Of a DNA stretch of 22,940 nt, positions 7,312-15,322 are shown piece by piece; position 1 is the first letter of the stretch, and every line of letters starts with the position of its first letter. A program made the translations under genes and the position numbers. The stretch comes from Poseidonibacter ostreae (GTDB lineage Bacteria; Campylobacterota; Campylobacteria; Campylobacterales; Arcobacteraceae): positions 1 to 22,940 of the forward strand of contig NZ_WFKI01000037.1 of NCBI RefSeq assembly GCF_009208055.1, read 5' to 3'. The notes under the pieces are model-generated. The model was not told where the DNA came from, searched no databases, and was given only the letters and a program-made list of their open reading frames with translations.

Positions 7312-8442
7312 ATGAGATTAATTTCTAAAATTGATGAGATTGCAGCATTTGCACAAGTGAATAAACATAAAGTTAAAGAATTAATGCTTTCTGGTGCAAT
7401 TCCTGCTGTTGTCAATGAATCTACAAATAGGAAGTTTTTTTATACTACGGATACTTTAATTGATTTTGCAGCATATAAAGTATCTCAATATAAAAAAACA
7501 ACGGCTGAAAATTATAGAGATTTATTTCTATATGATGATTTAGATACAAATATGTACGAAAATAATGATTCAAAATGTGTTACTTATTCTGTTACTAATC
7601 AAAAAGGTGGTGTTGCTAAAACTACTGTTTCAGTAAATATTGCTTCAAATCTAGCTTTTCTAGGTCAAAGGGTATTATTAATAGATTTAGATTCACAGTC
7701 TCAATCTACTAGATATCTAAATAAAGAACAATATATAGGAAAAAGTTTAGTAAATGTATTAAATGAAATAATACAAAATGGTAAGGTTACTAAGGAATTT
7801 ATTGAACAATTTATTGTTAAGCATGAGGTTGTAAATGATAAAACTATTGATGTCCTACCCAGTGAACTAAGATTAGCAAAAATTTTTGAAATGTGTAGAA
7901 CTGTTTCAATGCCACATACAATATTAAAAAAAATAATTGATAAAATCAAAGACTCTTATGATGTAATATTACTTGATTTACCACCTTCCTCTGGAATGTC
8001 AATAGAACAAGCTTTATTTGCATCTGACAAAGTAATATTAGCTACTGATTGTGACGAGTTTTCTAAAGAAGGTATCGAAGTGACTTTAGAAGGAATAAAA
8101 GCTTTTAATGAAAGTGTACAAAAAGATCTTATTATTGATTCATGCTTTATATCAAAATTTAATAAGAATGCTAAAATACATTCAACGATCAAAAATGATA
8201 TTATGGAAATGTTAGATGAAAAAGGTTTTGACAAGGATAAAATTTTTACAATACCATACTCCTTAATCATTCCAGAATCACAATATGAAGCTGCTCCATT
8301 AATTGGTTTTTTTCAAAAAGAAAACTATAACCCTAAAAATGATACTGTTAATTATGTTTCAACAATAAACCAAGCTATTTTGGTAAATGAGCATTTCTTA
8401 GATTATGCAATAAGAATTATAAAAGATAAAGAGAGTAATTAA
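7312..8442 (+). CDS. parA: ParA partition ATPase with N-terminal DNA-binding domain
   Basis: Walker-type ATPase that moves plasmid copies to daughter cells together with ParB. The deviant P-loop KGGVAKTT is at residues 98-105; the second signature LLIDLDSQSQSTRY follows, and DVILLDLPPSSGMS is the Walker B region. Residues 1-60 (ISKIDEIAAFAQVNKHKVKE) look like a helix-turn-helix with a wing, typical of type Ia ParA proteins, which also repress their own promoter; the matching inverted repeat is present upstream. The length, 376, is right for this type. The ATG has AAGAGG seven bases before it. parB begins one base after its stop, so the two are one operon. Confidence 0.93.
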   Translation: MRLISKIDEIAAFAQVNKHKVKELMLSGAIPAVVNESTNRKFFYTTDTLIDFAAYKVSQYKKTTAENYRDLFLYDDLDTNMYENNDSKCVTYSVTNQKGGVAKTTVSVNIASNLAFLGQRVLLIDLDSQSQSTRYLNKEQYIGKSLVNVLNEIIQNGKVTKEFIEQFIVKHEVVNDKTIDVLPSELRLAKIFEMCRTVSMPHTILKKIIDKIKDSYDVILLDLPPSSGMSIEQALFASDKVILATDCDEFSKEGIEVTLEGIKAFNESVQKDLIIDSCFISKFNKNAKIHSTIKNDIMEMLDEKGFDKDKIFTIPYSLIIPESQYEAAPLIGFFQKENYNPKNDTVNYVSTINQAILVNEHFLDYAIRIIKDKESN

Positions 8443-8443
8443 T

Positions 8444-9496
8444 ATGAAACCTACTAATAAAATGAATATAAATGAGTTACTTGAAGAGAAGGAATCTTTA
8501 GAAAAAAAAGAGAAAAAGAATAATCAAGAAAAAGCTAGATTGAAAAAATTATTGCAAGAGATAACTAAAAAAAACAATAAAGTCATAATTACTGATACTT
8601 TTACTAATGATTCAATGCAAAATGATTTAAAATTACAATATATAAATATCAAAGATATTGTAATGCCTAAATATGATGATCGATCAGGTATTGATAAAGC
8701 TAGAATTATAAGTCTAGCAGAATCAATTAAGAATAATGGACTAATACAGCATCCTGTTCTTAAAGATTTAGGAGATGGTACTTATGAAAAGAAGGTAGGT
8801 AGAAGAAGAATTTTAGCTACAAAACATAATGGTAACGAGAAGATCCTTGCAAAAATATTACCTTTAGGATTGACTGATGAAGAGGAAGACTTTATAATTT
8901 GGGATGAAAATAACCAAAGAGAAGATTTAAACTTATATGATAAAATTAGATTCCATCTAAGATTTATATGTAGAAAATTTGAATTACTTAATGATGCTGA
9001 AGCCATAAAATTAATTAATAATTGTCATTTTTTCAAAAAACCTAAAGCAACTGTTTCAGATGAGAATAGACAAAAAGTTATTGACCTTGAAAAGTTTCTA
9101 GTTAAATTAGGGTCTTATAAGAGTGTTTCATCCTTAATGAATAATCTACAAGTATTAAATTTTGATGAATTCATTCTTGATGCTATGAAAGAAAGTAAGA
9201 TTAGTTATAAGTTAGCATATCTATTAAATAAGTCTATAGAGCCTTTAAAAGTGATTTATAACAATAATGAAGATGAAGTTCAGAGAGAAATTGACTTTGT
9301 AATATCTAGTGAATATAGTGTTACTGAAGCTGAAAAATATATCTCTGGTATTATTAAAAACAATACTCCAAAAGATGAAGTTGAGATTAAATTCAATAAA
9401 ACAATTAAAAAATTAAATAGAAAATTGAATAAAACAACTCCTGAAGATAGAGAAAAAGTGATTAAATCAATTGATGATTTATTAAAAAGTTTATAG
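8444..9496 (+). CDS. parB: ParB partition protein (CTP-binding DNA clamp)
   Basis: Centromere-binding partner of ParA. Residues about 10-50 are a charged coiled-coil-like segment. The ParB/sulfiredoxin-like domain follows, with LQYINIKDIV, LAESIKNNGLIQHPV and GRRRILATKHNG, the last corresponding to the nucleotide-binding GERR motif. DENNQREDLNLYDK is the typical second ParB box, and a helical DNA-binding and dimerisation part makes up the rest. At 350 residues it is a full-length plasmid ParB. It probably shares the parA promoter. No obvious parS repeat follows the gene. Confidence 0.9.
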   Translation: MKPTNKMNINELLEEKESLEKKEKKNNQEKARLKKLLQEITKKNNKVIITDTFTNDSMQNDLKLQYINIKDIVMPKYDDRSGIDKARIISLAESIKNNGLIQHPVLKDLGDGTYEKKVGRRRILATKHNGNEKILAKILPLGLTDEEEDFIIWDENNQREDLNLYDKIRFHLRFICRKFELLNDAEAIKLINNCHFFKKPKATVSDENRQKVIDLEKFLVKLGSYKSVSSLMNNLQVLNFDEFILDAMKESKISYKLAYLLNKSIEPLKVIYNNNEDEVQREIDFVISSEYSVTEAEKYISGIIKNNTPKDEVEIKFNKTIKKLNRKLNKTTPEDREKVIKSIDDLLKSL

Positions 9497-9679
9497 TGTC
9501 TTTTATATATGTAGTTTTGATATTCCATGTTTTTTTGATTTAGTAATGTTATAAATCATTTTAATTTAGATGTTATTACCATATTTATAGAAACTTTTCT
9601 TTTCTCTTTAATATTTAAGAATATGCCTATAAAGTCAAATTAATATAAATTTTTTTATATAGTAAATTTATTCATAATA

Positions 9680-9808
9680 TGCTATAATAATATTATGAAC
9701 GAAACTTGTTCAAATACGATAGGACGTATATGAATACTATTAGCTACCAACTGATAGTAACTTCAAGAGATAAAAAAAGCCGAGACATTAACTTGTTTCG
9801 GCTTTTTT
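9680..9808 (+). ncRNA. Candidate structured small RNA with promoter and terminator
   Basis: An extended -10, TGCTATAAT (9680-9688), predicts transcription from about 9695. The transcript would hold three hairpins: ATACG/CGTAT with loop ATAGGA (9714-9729), TACTATTAG/CTGATAGTA with loop CTACCAA (9735-9759, one G-U pair), and a strong terminator, an 11-bp stem AAAAAAGCCGA/TCGGCTTTTTT (9773-9808). The about 114-nt size and clear hairpin loops resemble plasmid-encoded regulatory RNAs. A 12-codon reading frame from the ATG at 9695 (MNETCSNTIGRI) exists but has no ribosome site. The target is unknown; it may be a copy-number, TA or parB-related RNA. The stretch between parB and the promoter (9497-9679) shows nothing else I can name. 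Confidence 0.55.
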
Positions 9809-9876
9809 AATGATTGGCTTTTATTAGTGTGTGGGGTGGAGGAACTTATCTCACGGAGTAATATTATGTTACGCCC

Positions 9877-10040
9877 ATTCAACTTAGAAGTGCAACACCA
9901 ATCCTAAAATTATGCTGATAATTTCCTTTGTAAAATCTTAAAAAATATCTCATTTGGCGTTTTATACTCAAGAACTTTCCTCGGTCTATTATTTAATCTG
10001 TTTTGAATATTTATAATCTCTGTTCTAGATCTTTTGCTCT
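9877..10040 (-). pseudogene. IS30-family transposase remnant (C-terminal end)
   Basis: On the minus strand, about 10035 down to the TAA at 9912-9910 reads EIINIQNRLNNRPRKVLEY and then KTPNEIFF..LQRKLSA, the typical end of IS30-family transposases, where this region follows the last catalytic Glu. Everything upstream is missing. At 9877-9898 a sequence with AGAAGTGCAACAC looks like the terminal inverted repeat of such elements. It is a dead fragment that marks older insertion activity near the parAB operon. Confidence 0.7.
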
Positions 10041-10505
10041 AACTAATTTAATTACCCTATCAGTTGGGTAGTTAAAAATTTAATCCTTTTTTACTCTAAA
10101 GTAAAGAAATTCTTCTATGTTTAAAACTTTTGAATCTTTAGCTTTTTTTAGTTCATTGATTATTATATTATCATTCATTCCAGCATCTTTCATAATAATT
10201 AATATTTTCAATTCATCAATTTTTGTATTAGCAATTTTTATTTTCATTTGATTATTAGAACTTGCTTTTAATAAACTGAATACCTCTGGAACAGAATTAT
10301 CATTTATTAGAAATAACTCATATTTATTGAAAAATACATCTAGTTTTTCTTTTTCAAAATATACTTCTATTATAGTTCCATTTACCTTATAGTCTTCATT
10401 TTTACTATAAAGATAACATATGAAGGAAGAAACTCTGTGAGATGTACCATCATTATTCCAAGATAACTGATCTGTCAACCCCAAATGGGACACAAAAATA
10501 ATAAT

Positions 10506-11489
10506 CTACGCAGCCATTTCTAAACGTAACATTTTTTCTTCAAATTCAACTGGTGACATGTAATTATTATAAGAATGTAATCTTTGCCTATTATAAAAAA
10601 TCTCTATATATTCAAATATCATTTCATTGGCTTGTGCTTTGCTTTTGAAAGATTGATGATAAACTAATTCTGTTTTTAAACTATGAAAAAAACTTTCAGA
10701 AACTGCATTATCCCAGCAATCACCTTTTCGACTCATACTTTGAATAATTCCATATTTTTTTAATAAATTTTTATGAGAATCAGATGCATACTGGCTTCCC
10801 CTATCTGTATGCCAAATTAGCCCTTTAGATGGATTTCTTCTTTTTATTGCCATCATTAAAGCGTCATTTACAAGTGATGTTTTCATATTTTCATCTATAC
10901 TCCAACCTACTACTTTTCTTGAATATAAATCAATTACTATAGCTAAATATAAAGTCCCTTGTTGTGTTTTAATATACGTTATATCTCCAACATATTTATT
11001 ATTTGGATTTGAACTATAAAAATCTCTATTTATTCTATTTGGTGCAATAGTAAAGTTGTGATTTGAATTAGTTGTTGTAACTTTAAATCTTCGTTTCATT
11101 TTTGTTCTTAAATTCAAAAACTTCATAATATTTGAAAGCTTAACTCTTGATACTATAAGTCCATACTTTTGTGCTAGTGTAACTTTCAATCTTCTTGTTC
11201 CATATGTTTGTCTTGACTGAATAAATATTTCTTTTACTAAAGTATTTAACTTTTCATCCACTTTGATTGTTTTACAACCTCTTAAAATCCAATTATAATA
11301 ACAACTTCGACTTACTTTTAATACTTTACACATCAAATTTATTGGGAAACTATTTAAATTCTTTTTTATCCAAGCGTATCTTATATAGTTTCTTTTGCAA
11401 AGTACGCTGTTGCCTTTTTTAGAATATCCCTTTCTTGCTTTGCTATTGCAAGCTCTTTTTTTACTCTTTTTAGTTCCTCTTCCAAACAC
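10506..11489 (-). CDS. IS3 transposase OrfB, DDE integrase domain
   Basis: Catalytic part of the transposase. The retroviral-type integrase core is complete: first Asp in NKYVGDITYI, second in GLIWHTDRGSQYAS, and Glu in DCWDNAVSESFF, followed by the usual NRQRLHSYNNYMSPVEFE tail. An HTH_21-like segment (TLVKEIFIQSRQTYGTRRLK) precedes it. In IS3 elements this frame is translated mainly as a fusion to OrfA after a -1 ribosomal shift. Here the overlap with orfA contains an A4G run (minus strand, 11396-11392) just before the orfA stop, and the -1 frame continues as KRNYIRYAWIKKNL. The open frame reaches upstream to 11489, but the part before the overlap is probably not used as a separate start. 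Confidence 0.9.
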   Translation of the reverse strand: MFGRGTKKSKKRACNSKARKGYSKKGNSVLCKRNYIRYAWIKKNLNSFPINLMCKVLKVSRSCYYNWILRGCKTIKVDEKLNTLVKEIFIQSRQTYGTRRLKVTLAQKYGLIVSRVKLSNIMKFLNLRTKMKRRFKVTTTNSNHNFTIAPNRINRDFYSSNPNNKYVGDITYIKTQQGTLYLAIVIDLYSRKVVGWSIDENMKTSLVNDALMMAIKRRNPSKGLIWHTDRGSQYASDSHKNLLKKYGIIQSMSRKGDCWDNAVSESFFHSLKTELVYHQSFKSKAQANEMIFEYIEIFYNRQRLHSYNNYMSPVEFEEKMLRLEMAA

Positions 11490-11689
11490 TCTTTTTTATT
11501 TGGTTCTTGAAATTGTTTTTTAGCTCTTGTTGGTATATTATTAGATCTTTTATATGCATTTATCCATGCATATAAGGTCTTAACATGCAAATCTAAATCT
11601 TGTGCTATCTTTGGTATCTTCTCTCCACTATTTAAAGCCAACTGAATTGTTGAATCTTTAAACTCTTGGGTATATTTTTTCTGTGCCAT
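11381..11689 (-). CDS. IS3 transposase OrfA, DNA-binding part
   Basis: This 102-residue protein has a helix-turn-helix (TQEFKDSTIQLALNSGEKIP followed by KIAQDLDLHVKTLYAWI) and a C-terminal leucine-zipper-like helix (CLEEELKRVKKELAIAKQER). It recognises the IS ends and regulates transposition. The end, KKATAYFAKETI, overlaps orfB and contains the likely frameshift point. The start has an AGGAAGAG ribosome site directly upstream. Confidence 0.9.
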   Translation of the reverse strand: MAQKKYTQEFKDSTIQLALNSGEKIPKIAQDLDLHVKTLYAWINAYKRSNNIPTRAKKQFQEPNKKECLEEELKRVKKELAIAKQERDILKKATAYFAKETI

Positions 11690-12422
11690 CTCTCTTCCTT
11701 AATAGGTTTTATTTTATCATAGACTTTTTTATTCTATGTCCTATTTAGTTTATCCAGATCAAACCTACCATTCCATTCATACTTATAAAATCGAAATCCC
11801 CTTTTTTCAGCTTCATTTTAAGACCATCATATGCATCTTCATAACTAATATTATTGGCAAATCCAAATTCAAATATAGATTTATAATTTATAGAATTAGA
11901 TTTTGAAGCCAGTATAGAATCAATATTTTTTAAACTTATTTCTTTTTCATATTCTTTTTCAGATTTTAAATTTAATAACTCTCTAAATACTTCATCATTT
12001 CCACTATTGTATTCATAAATACTCCATATATTATTACTATTAAAACAATTCATTTCATTGTGTAAGTCTATATTTTGGAATTCTATTTTCTCAAATCGTT
12101 TTATTAATTCTTCTTTTTCTTCTAATAAAGTCCATTCTTTAAAGAACTTTTTCTTTATAATTTTTAGTAATTGAATGTTAAACATTTATAATCCTTTTAA
12201 TTATATAATTATATCTTAAAAAAATTTGTTAAAAAAAATATTTATATACAAGAAGAAAATCACTCATTTAAATAAAGACATATAATTTATATTACAAAAC
12301 CCTTAGAAACACTTTCTATGCATAACTATATAAACTTTCTAATTAAAACAGTTCACATTAATGATACATTATTATTATAATGTTTCATAAGTTACATTTT
12401 TATGATATAATTGATAAAAAAT

Positions 12423-12470
12423 AAATTAGAAACTCCCATTTCATGGCTATTCTAATTTAATGAAGGTTTC
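12423..12470 (+). promoter_or_regulatory. Structured leader of the recombinase gene
   Basis: Just before the recombinase start two mutually exclusive foldings are possible. One pairs AAATTAGAA (12423-12431) with TTCTAATTT (12450-12458), with CCAT/ATGG inside, and leaves the ribosome site GAAGG (12462-12466) free. The other pairs GAAAC (12429-12433) with GTTTC (12466-12470) and TTCAT (12440-12444) with ATGAA (12460-12464), hiding it. TATAAT boxes at 12376 and 12406 may be the promoter. The rest of 12186-12422 shows nothing I can name. Confidence 0.4.
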
Positions 12471-12473
12471 TAT

Positions 12474-13484
12474 ATGAATTCTAAAGTTTGTGAAAAATTA
12501 ACAAAATTTAAAGAACAGTTTTTAAAATTTCTAAAATCAATAAGAAAAGCAGAAAATACAATTTCATCTTATAAAACTACTCTTGTTTCATTTATTGACT
12601 ATGTTGAACAATATGATGATGAGGTTGATATAAAAGATTTGAATATGATTTTCTTTTCAGAATTCTTAAATTACAAAACTGAAACACTTTTAGTTCAAGT
12701 AGATAAGAATGGAAAATTTGTTGAAGCTGCTGCTAGTTCTCAAAATTTATATATAAATCATTTAACACGTTTTTTTAAATTTGTAAGTACTAACTACAAA
12801 GATATGAAAAGTTTTGATTACAAGAATACTTTGAGTGAATTAAAGATTTCATTACCAGAAAGAGAACCAAAAGGTTTGGATGAAAGTGAAGTAAAAAAAG
12901 TATTGCAAACCTTAGAATTAAATATTAAAATAGCCTATGAATACGATATTTCAAAGAGTAGAGCAAAGGATAAATTACTAGAAAAAAAGAACAAATTATT
13001 CCTTGCTTATCGAAATTCTTTGATGTTTAAAATATATGTTTTTTCTGGAATTAGAGCATCAGCATTAATAGAGAAAAGAGTGTCTGAATTTAGATTAGAT
13101 GATGATTTATATGAGTTTTCTATCATAAAAAAAGGAAATAAACAGGTTAAAGCTATTGTATCAGCTGCTAGAATTGAAAAAGAATTTAACTTTTATAAAG
13201 AGCATGGTTATGACCTTATTGCAATGAGTACTAAGAATAAAAATAGATCAATTAATAGGTCTGAAATTTGGAAAGTTTTACGTAAAATCTATAGTGATTC
13301 TTCAGTAGAACCTTATGGAATTCATTCATTAAGACATACATTTGCATTAGATTTATATAGAAAAACAAAAGATATTGTAACTGTTAAAGAGGTACTTCAT
13401 CATAGCTCTACACAAACTACAAATATTTATGCAAAAGAAAGTGAAGAAACTATAAAAAACAACTACAGGAAGGCTATTTGTTAA
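12474..13484 (+). CDS. Tyrosine recombinase (XerC/D-like integrase)
   Basis: Site-specific DNA recombinase. The N-terminal SAM-like core-binding domain is about 1-125 (FLKFLKSIRKAENTISSYKT). The catalytic domain has the first Arg in FSGIRASAL, a Lys in the beta-hairpin around IIKKGNKQVK, His284-x-x-Arg287 in IHSLRHTFA, His309/His310 in LHHSSTQTT, and the nucleophile Tyr319 in NIYAKE. The set is complete, so activity is likely. At 336 residues it is a little longer than XerC/XerD (about 300). On a plasmid it may resolve multimers or integrate the defence block next to it. ATG 12474 has GAAGG seven bases upstream. No matching core site with 11-bp arms was seen nearby. Confidence 0.9.
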   Translation: MNSKVCEKLTKFKEQFLKFLKSIRKAENTISSYKTTLVSFIDYVEQYDDEVDIKDLNMIFFSEFLNYKTETLLVQVDKNGKFVEAAASSQNLYINHLTRFFKFVSTNYKDMKSFDYKNTLSELKISLPEREPKGLDESEVKKVLQTLELNIKIAYEYDISKSRAKDKLLEKKNKLFLAYRNSLMFKIYVFSGIRASALIEKRVSEFRLDDDLYEFSIIKKGNKQVKAIVSAARIEKEFNFYKEHGYDLIAMSTKNKNRSINRSEIWKVLRKIYSDSSVEPYGIHSLRHTFALDLYRKTKDIVTVKEVLHHSSTQTTNIYAKESEETIKNNYRKAIC

Positions 13485-13650
13485 TAATATTTTAATATTG
13501 TACTGTGGAATTTCTTAACTCTTTACTATATTTTATGTCTAACCTTTGTTAATTTATTTAATCTAAGAATTAATAAATTCCGAGTACAAACTTAGGTTAT
13601 CCACTCCACTTTGAGTTAATTTACCGTTTAGCTTTTACTTCAGTATAGAA

Positions 13651-14697
13651 TTAAAGTATTTTCCCATTCAATAATTCAATACACCAATCTCTATCTTTTG
13701 TATCTTTATTATAGTTATGCAATACAATTGAAGGATATGTCTTTGGCATGTAACGAGTACCTAAATTAATACAAAATGATGCCCTTGCAGATACAAATAA
13801 ATGGATTTTTGATTTTGTATTACTTAATTCTCCAATTATATTATTCAATTGTTCAAGTAAAGATTTCTGACTAATTTGTCCTTCAACATTATTTATTCCT
13901 AAGGAATCTTCTAATACTAAAAACAAAGTATTATCTACTAGTTCTTGAGGAATACTAGCTTTTTCAATTGAAAAAGAGTTAGAAATAGCGATTCCTACTT
14001 CACTATTCCCATTATATTTTAATTTACTAACTTTCTTATCAATATCTACCTCTTCAAAGTTTACTTTATACTTTATTTTAGAACCACCTTTATTTGGAAT
14101 ATACCAAATAAACTGGTCTCTATCAAAATCAAAAATTGAAATATTTGAAGTATAAGCACTACCAAAATTACTACCCATTAGATATAAATGAGGAAAACCA
14201 CCAAGACTTGCTAGATATGTATTTTCTACATTCTTATTTTTTGCTCGGGGCTTAATTTCAAACTTCATATCATTCATATAACTATCAATAACTTCATCTT
14301 TTTTATATGTATTTATTTTTCTTTCAGTTCTGGATAGATTTGTTCTTCCTTCTTCAGGGAGAAAGCTTTTATCAAAGCTATCTGCTGAATCAAGTTTTGA
14401 ATCACTTATATAATATAAATAATTCTCTTTCTTAGATGCTATTCTATAATCATCTATATTTTTTTTATATATTAATCCTATACCAGCAAGTATTAAAATA
14501 CTTCCCACTATATATTCAATGCCAGAACTAGTATTATCCCATTTAAAGGAAAAATTTTCAGACGTAAAGTCATATGCACCAGTAGCAAAAAACAATGTCC
14601 CAAAGAAAACTAGAGTCAACCCAACTTTATACATACTCAATTTTCGTGATATCAAATATTGAAATATATAGTCTACAATTTTATTAAGCAGCTTCAT
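13651..14697 (-). CDS. cap14: CBASS effector: two-helix membrane protein with SAVED domain (Cap14-like)
   Basis: Last gene of the CBASS operon and its killing effector. Two membrane helices at about residues 25-42 (VGLTLVFFGTLFFATGAY) and 60-77 (IEYIVGSILILAGIGLIY) are followed by a linker and a C-terminal SAVED domain (about 160-348), seen in LFLVLEDSLGINN, the segment HLFVSARASFCINLGTRYM and the following YPSIVLHNY. SAVED domains bind the cyclic oligonucleotide made by the partner enzyme; in 2TM-SAVED proteins this is thought to disturb the inner membrane. The 348 residues fit. Its ATG lies 14 nt inside the preceding gene behind a very good AAGGAG, so the two are tightly coupled. Effector type is well supported; the ligand cannot be read from sequence. 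Confidence 0.85.
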   Translation of the reverse strand: MKLLNKIVDYIFQYLISRKLSMYKVGLTLVFFGTLFFATGAYDFTSENFSFKWDNTSSGIEYIVGSILILAGIGLIYKKNIDDYRIASKKENYLYYISDSKLDSADSFDKSFLPEEGRTNLSRTERKINTYKKDEVIDSYMNDMKFEIKPRAKNKNVENTYLASLGGFPHLYLMGSNFGSAYTSNISIFDFDRDQFIWYIPNKGGSKIKYKVNFEEVDIDKKVSKLKYNGNSEVGIAISNSFSIEKASIPQELVDNTLFLVLEDSLGINNVEGQISQKSLLEQLNNIIGELSNTKSKIHLFVSARASFCINLGTRYMPKTYPSIVLHNYNKDTKDRDWCIELLNGKIL

Positions 14698-15322
14698 TTT
14701 TTAGCTCCTTTAACAGTTGCATTAACCGTCTATCATATATTTTATTTGCTTCATCTGCAGCTGTTACAATAACATCTGTTTCTTTATCTTTTAAAGAGAG
14801 AGTATCTTCTTTTTTTTTATATTTAGGATTTAGTTCTCTATCAACTATATCTCCAGGTTCAACACCTCCACCTTTCCATTCCCCAGAATAAAGCCATTCT
14901 TCAAAGTAATATAACCAATGAGTAATCCAAGGTATATATTGTTGTCCAATTTCTTCATCTGAACTATAATCATTTGAATGAGGATAATATAAACACAATC
15001 GATACCTCTTATGGTCATATAAATGAGGAATAATACAATCCTCATTTTTTAGCTCCTCTAAAGAAGGTGTTAATACATATACATAAGGAGGGTAACCTTC
15101 TATATAAACAAGTAGAATTTTATAAATTCTGCTTAAAGAAGTAGGTTGTAAATTGAACTCTACCCAATTAATAAGAGATAGCTTTTTACTGTACCCAACT
15201 TTCTTTTGTAGAGTGCCTTTTATATCGTCTTTTATCCCTGCTCTAATCAAGTAATTTAAAAGAAAAGTAAATCTTTTCCTTGCTAAAAGAGTCCCTTTAT
15301 GTCCAAATCTATTTAAATTCAT
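14684..15322 (-). CDS. CBASS E2-like ubiquitin-conjugating-type protein
   Basis: Accessory protein of type II-short CBASS, where an E2-like enzyme without E1 or JAB partner modifies the nucleotidyltransferase and raises its output. The conserved region is clear: IPHLYDHKRYRLCLYYP with His100 and the likely catalytic Cys110, then IPWITHWLYYFEEWL (130-144) and SGEWKGGGVEPG, which are the hallmarks of this family. The C-terminus is a charged helix. It has 212 residues. The ATG overlaps the TGA of the nucleotidyltransferase gene (ATGA) and its end overlaps the effector start, so all three are one translation-coupled unit. There is no separate E1- or JAB-like gene in the window. Confidence 0.8.
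   Translation of the reverse strand: MNLNRFGHKGTLLARKRFTFLLNYLIRAGIKDDIKGTLQKKVGYSKKLSLINWVEFNLQPTSLSRIYKILLVYIEGYPPYVYVLTPSLEELKNEDCIIPHLYDHKRYRLCLYYPHSNDYSSDEEIGQQYIPWITHWLYYFEEWLYSGEWKGGGVEPGDIVDRELNPKYKKKEDTLSLKDKETDVIVTAADEANKIYDRRLMQLLKELKNEAA

Larger units (their letters stand above)
10473..11756 (-). mobile_element. IS3-family insertion sequence, apparently complete
   Basis: The 1284-bp element starts with TG and ends with CA. Its imperfect terminal repeats, TGTCAACCCCAAATGGGACA on the left and TGGATAAACTAAATAGGACA read inward from the right, match at about 14 of 20 positions. It is flanked by the direct repeat GATC (10469-10472 and 11757-11760), the target duplication. It holds orfA and orfB in overlapping frames, both open. 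It is a recent insertion, because the two flanking gene parts are still readable. Confidence 0.88.
10080..12185 (-). pseudogene. Unknown gene split by an IS3 element and a frameshift
   Basis: The 5' part runs from ATG 12185 to about 11757 and the 3' part from 10472 to the stop at 10082-10080; the IS lies between. Removing the IS and one GATC copy does not give one frame. A one-base slip in the A6G4 tract (CCCCTTTTTT on the plus strand, 11798-11807) does: after it the reading becomes FRFYKYEWNGRFDQLSWNND, running smoothly into GTSHRVSSFICYLYSK. The joined protein would be about 280 residues. The W-N-N-D-G-T-S-H-R motif resembles the N/D-G-S-H-x-F/V-A-A segment of a family I remember as DUF6685, which is only a tentative match. 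The function is unknown and the gene is surely inactive now. Confidence 0.7.

Noticed and set aside
9497..9679. parS centromere downstream of parB
   Set aside because: Only 5-bp symmetric pieces (GTAAT..ATTAC) were seen, with no repeated palindrome.
9695..9733. 12-codon peptide MNETCSNTIGRI
   Set aside because: Its ATG lies at the predicted transcript start without a ribosome site; the hairpins suggest an RNA gene instead.
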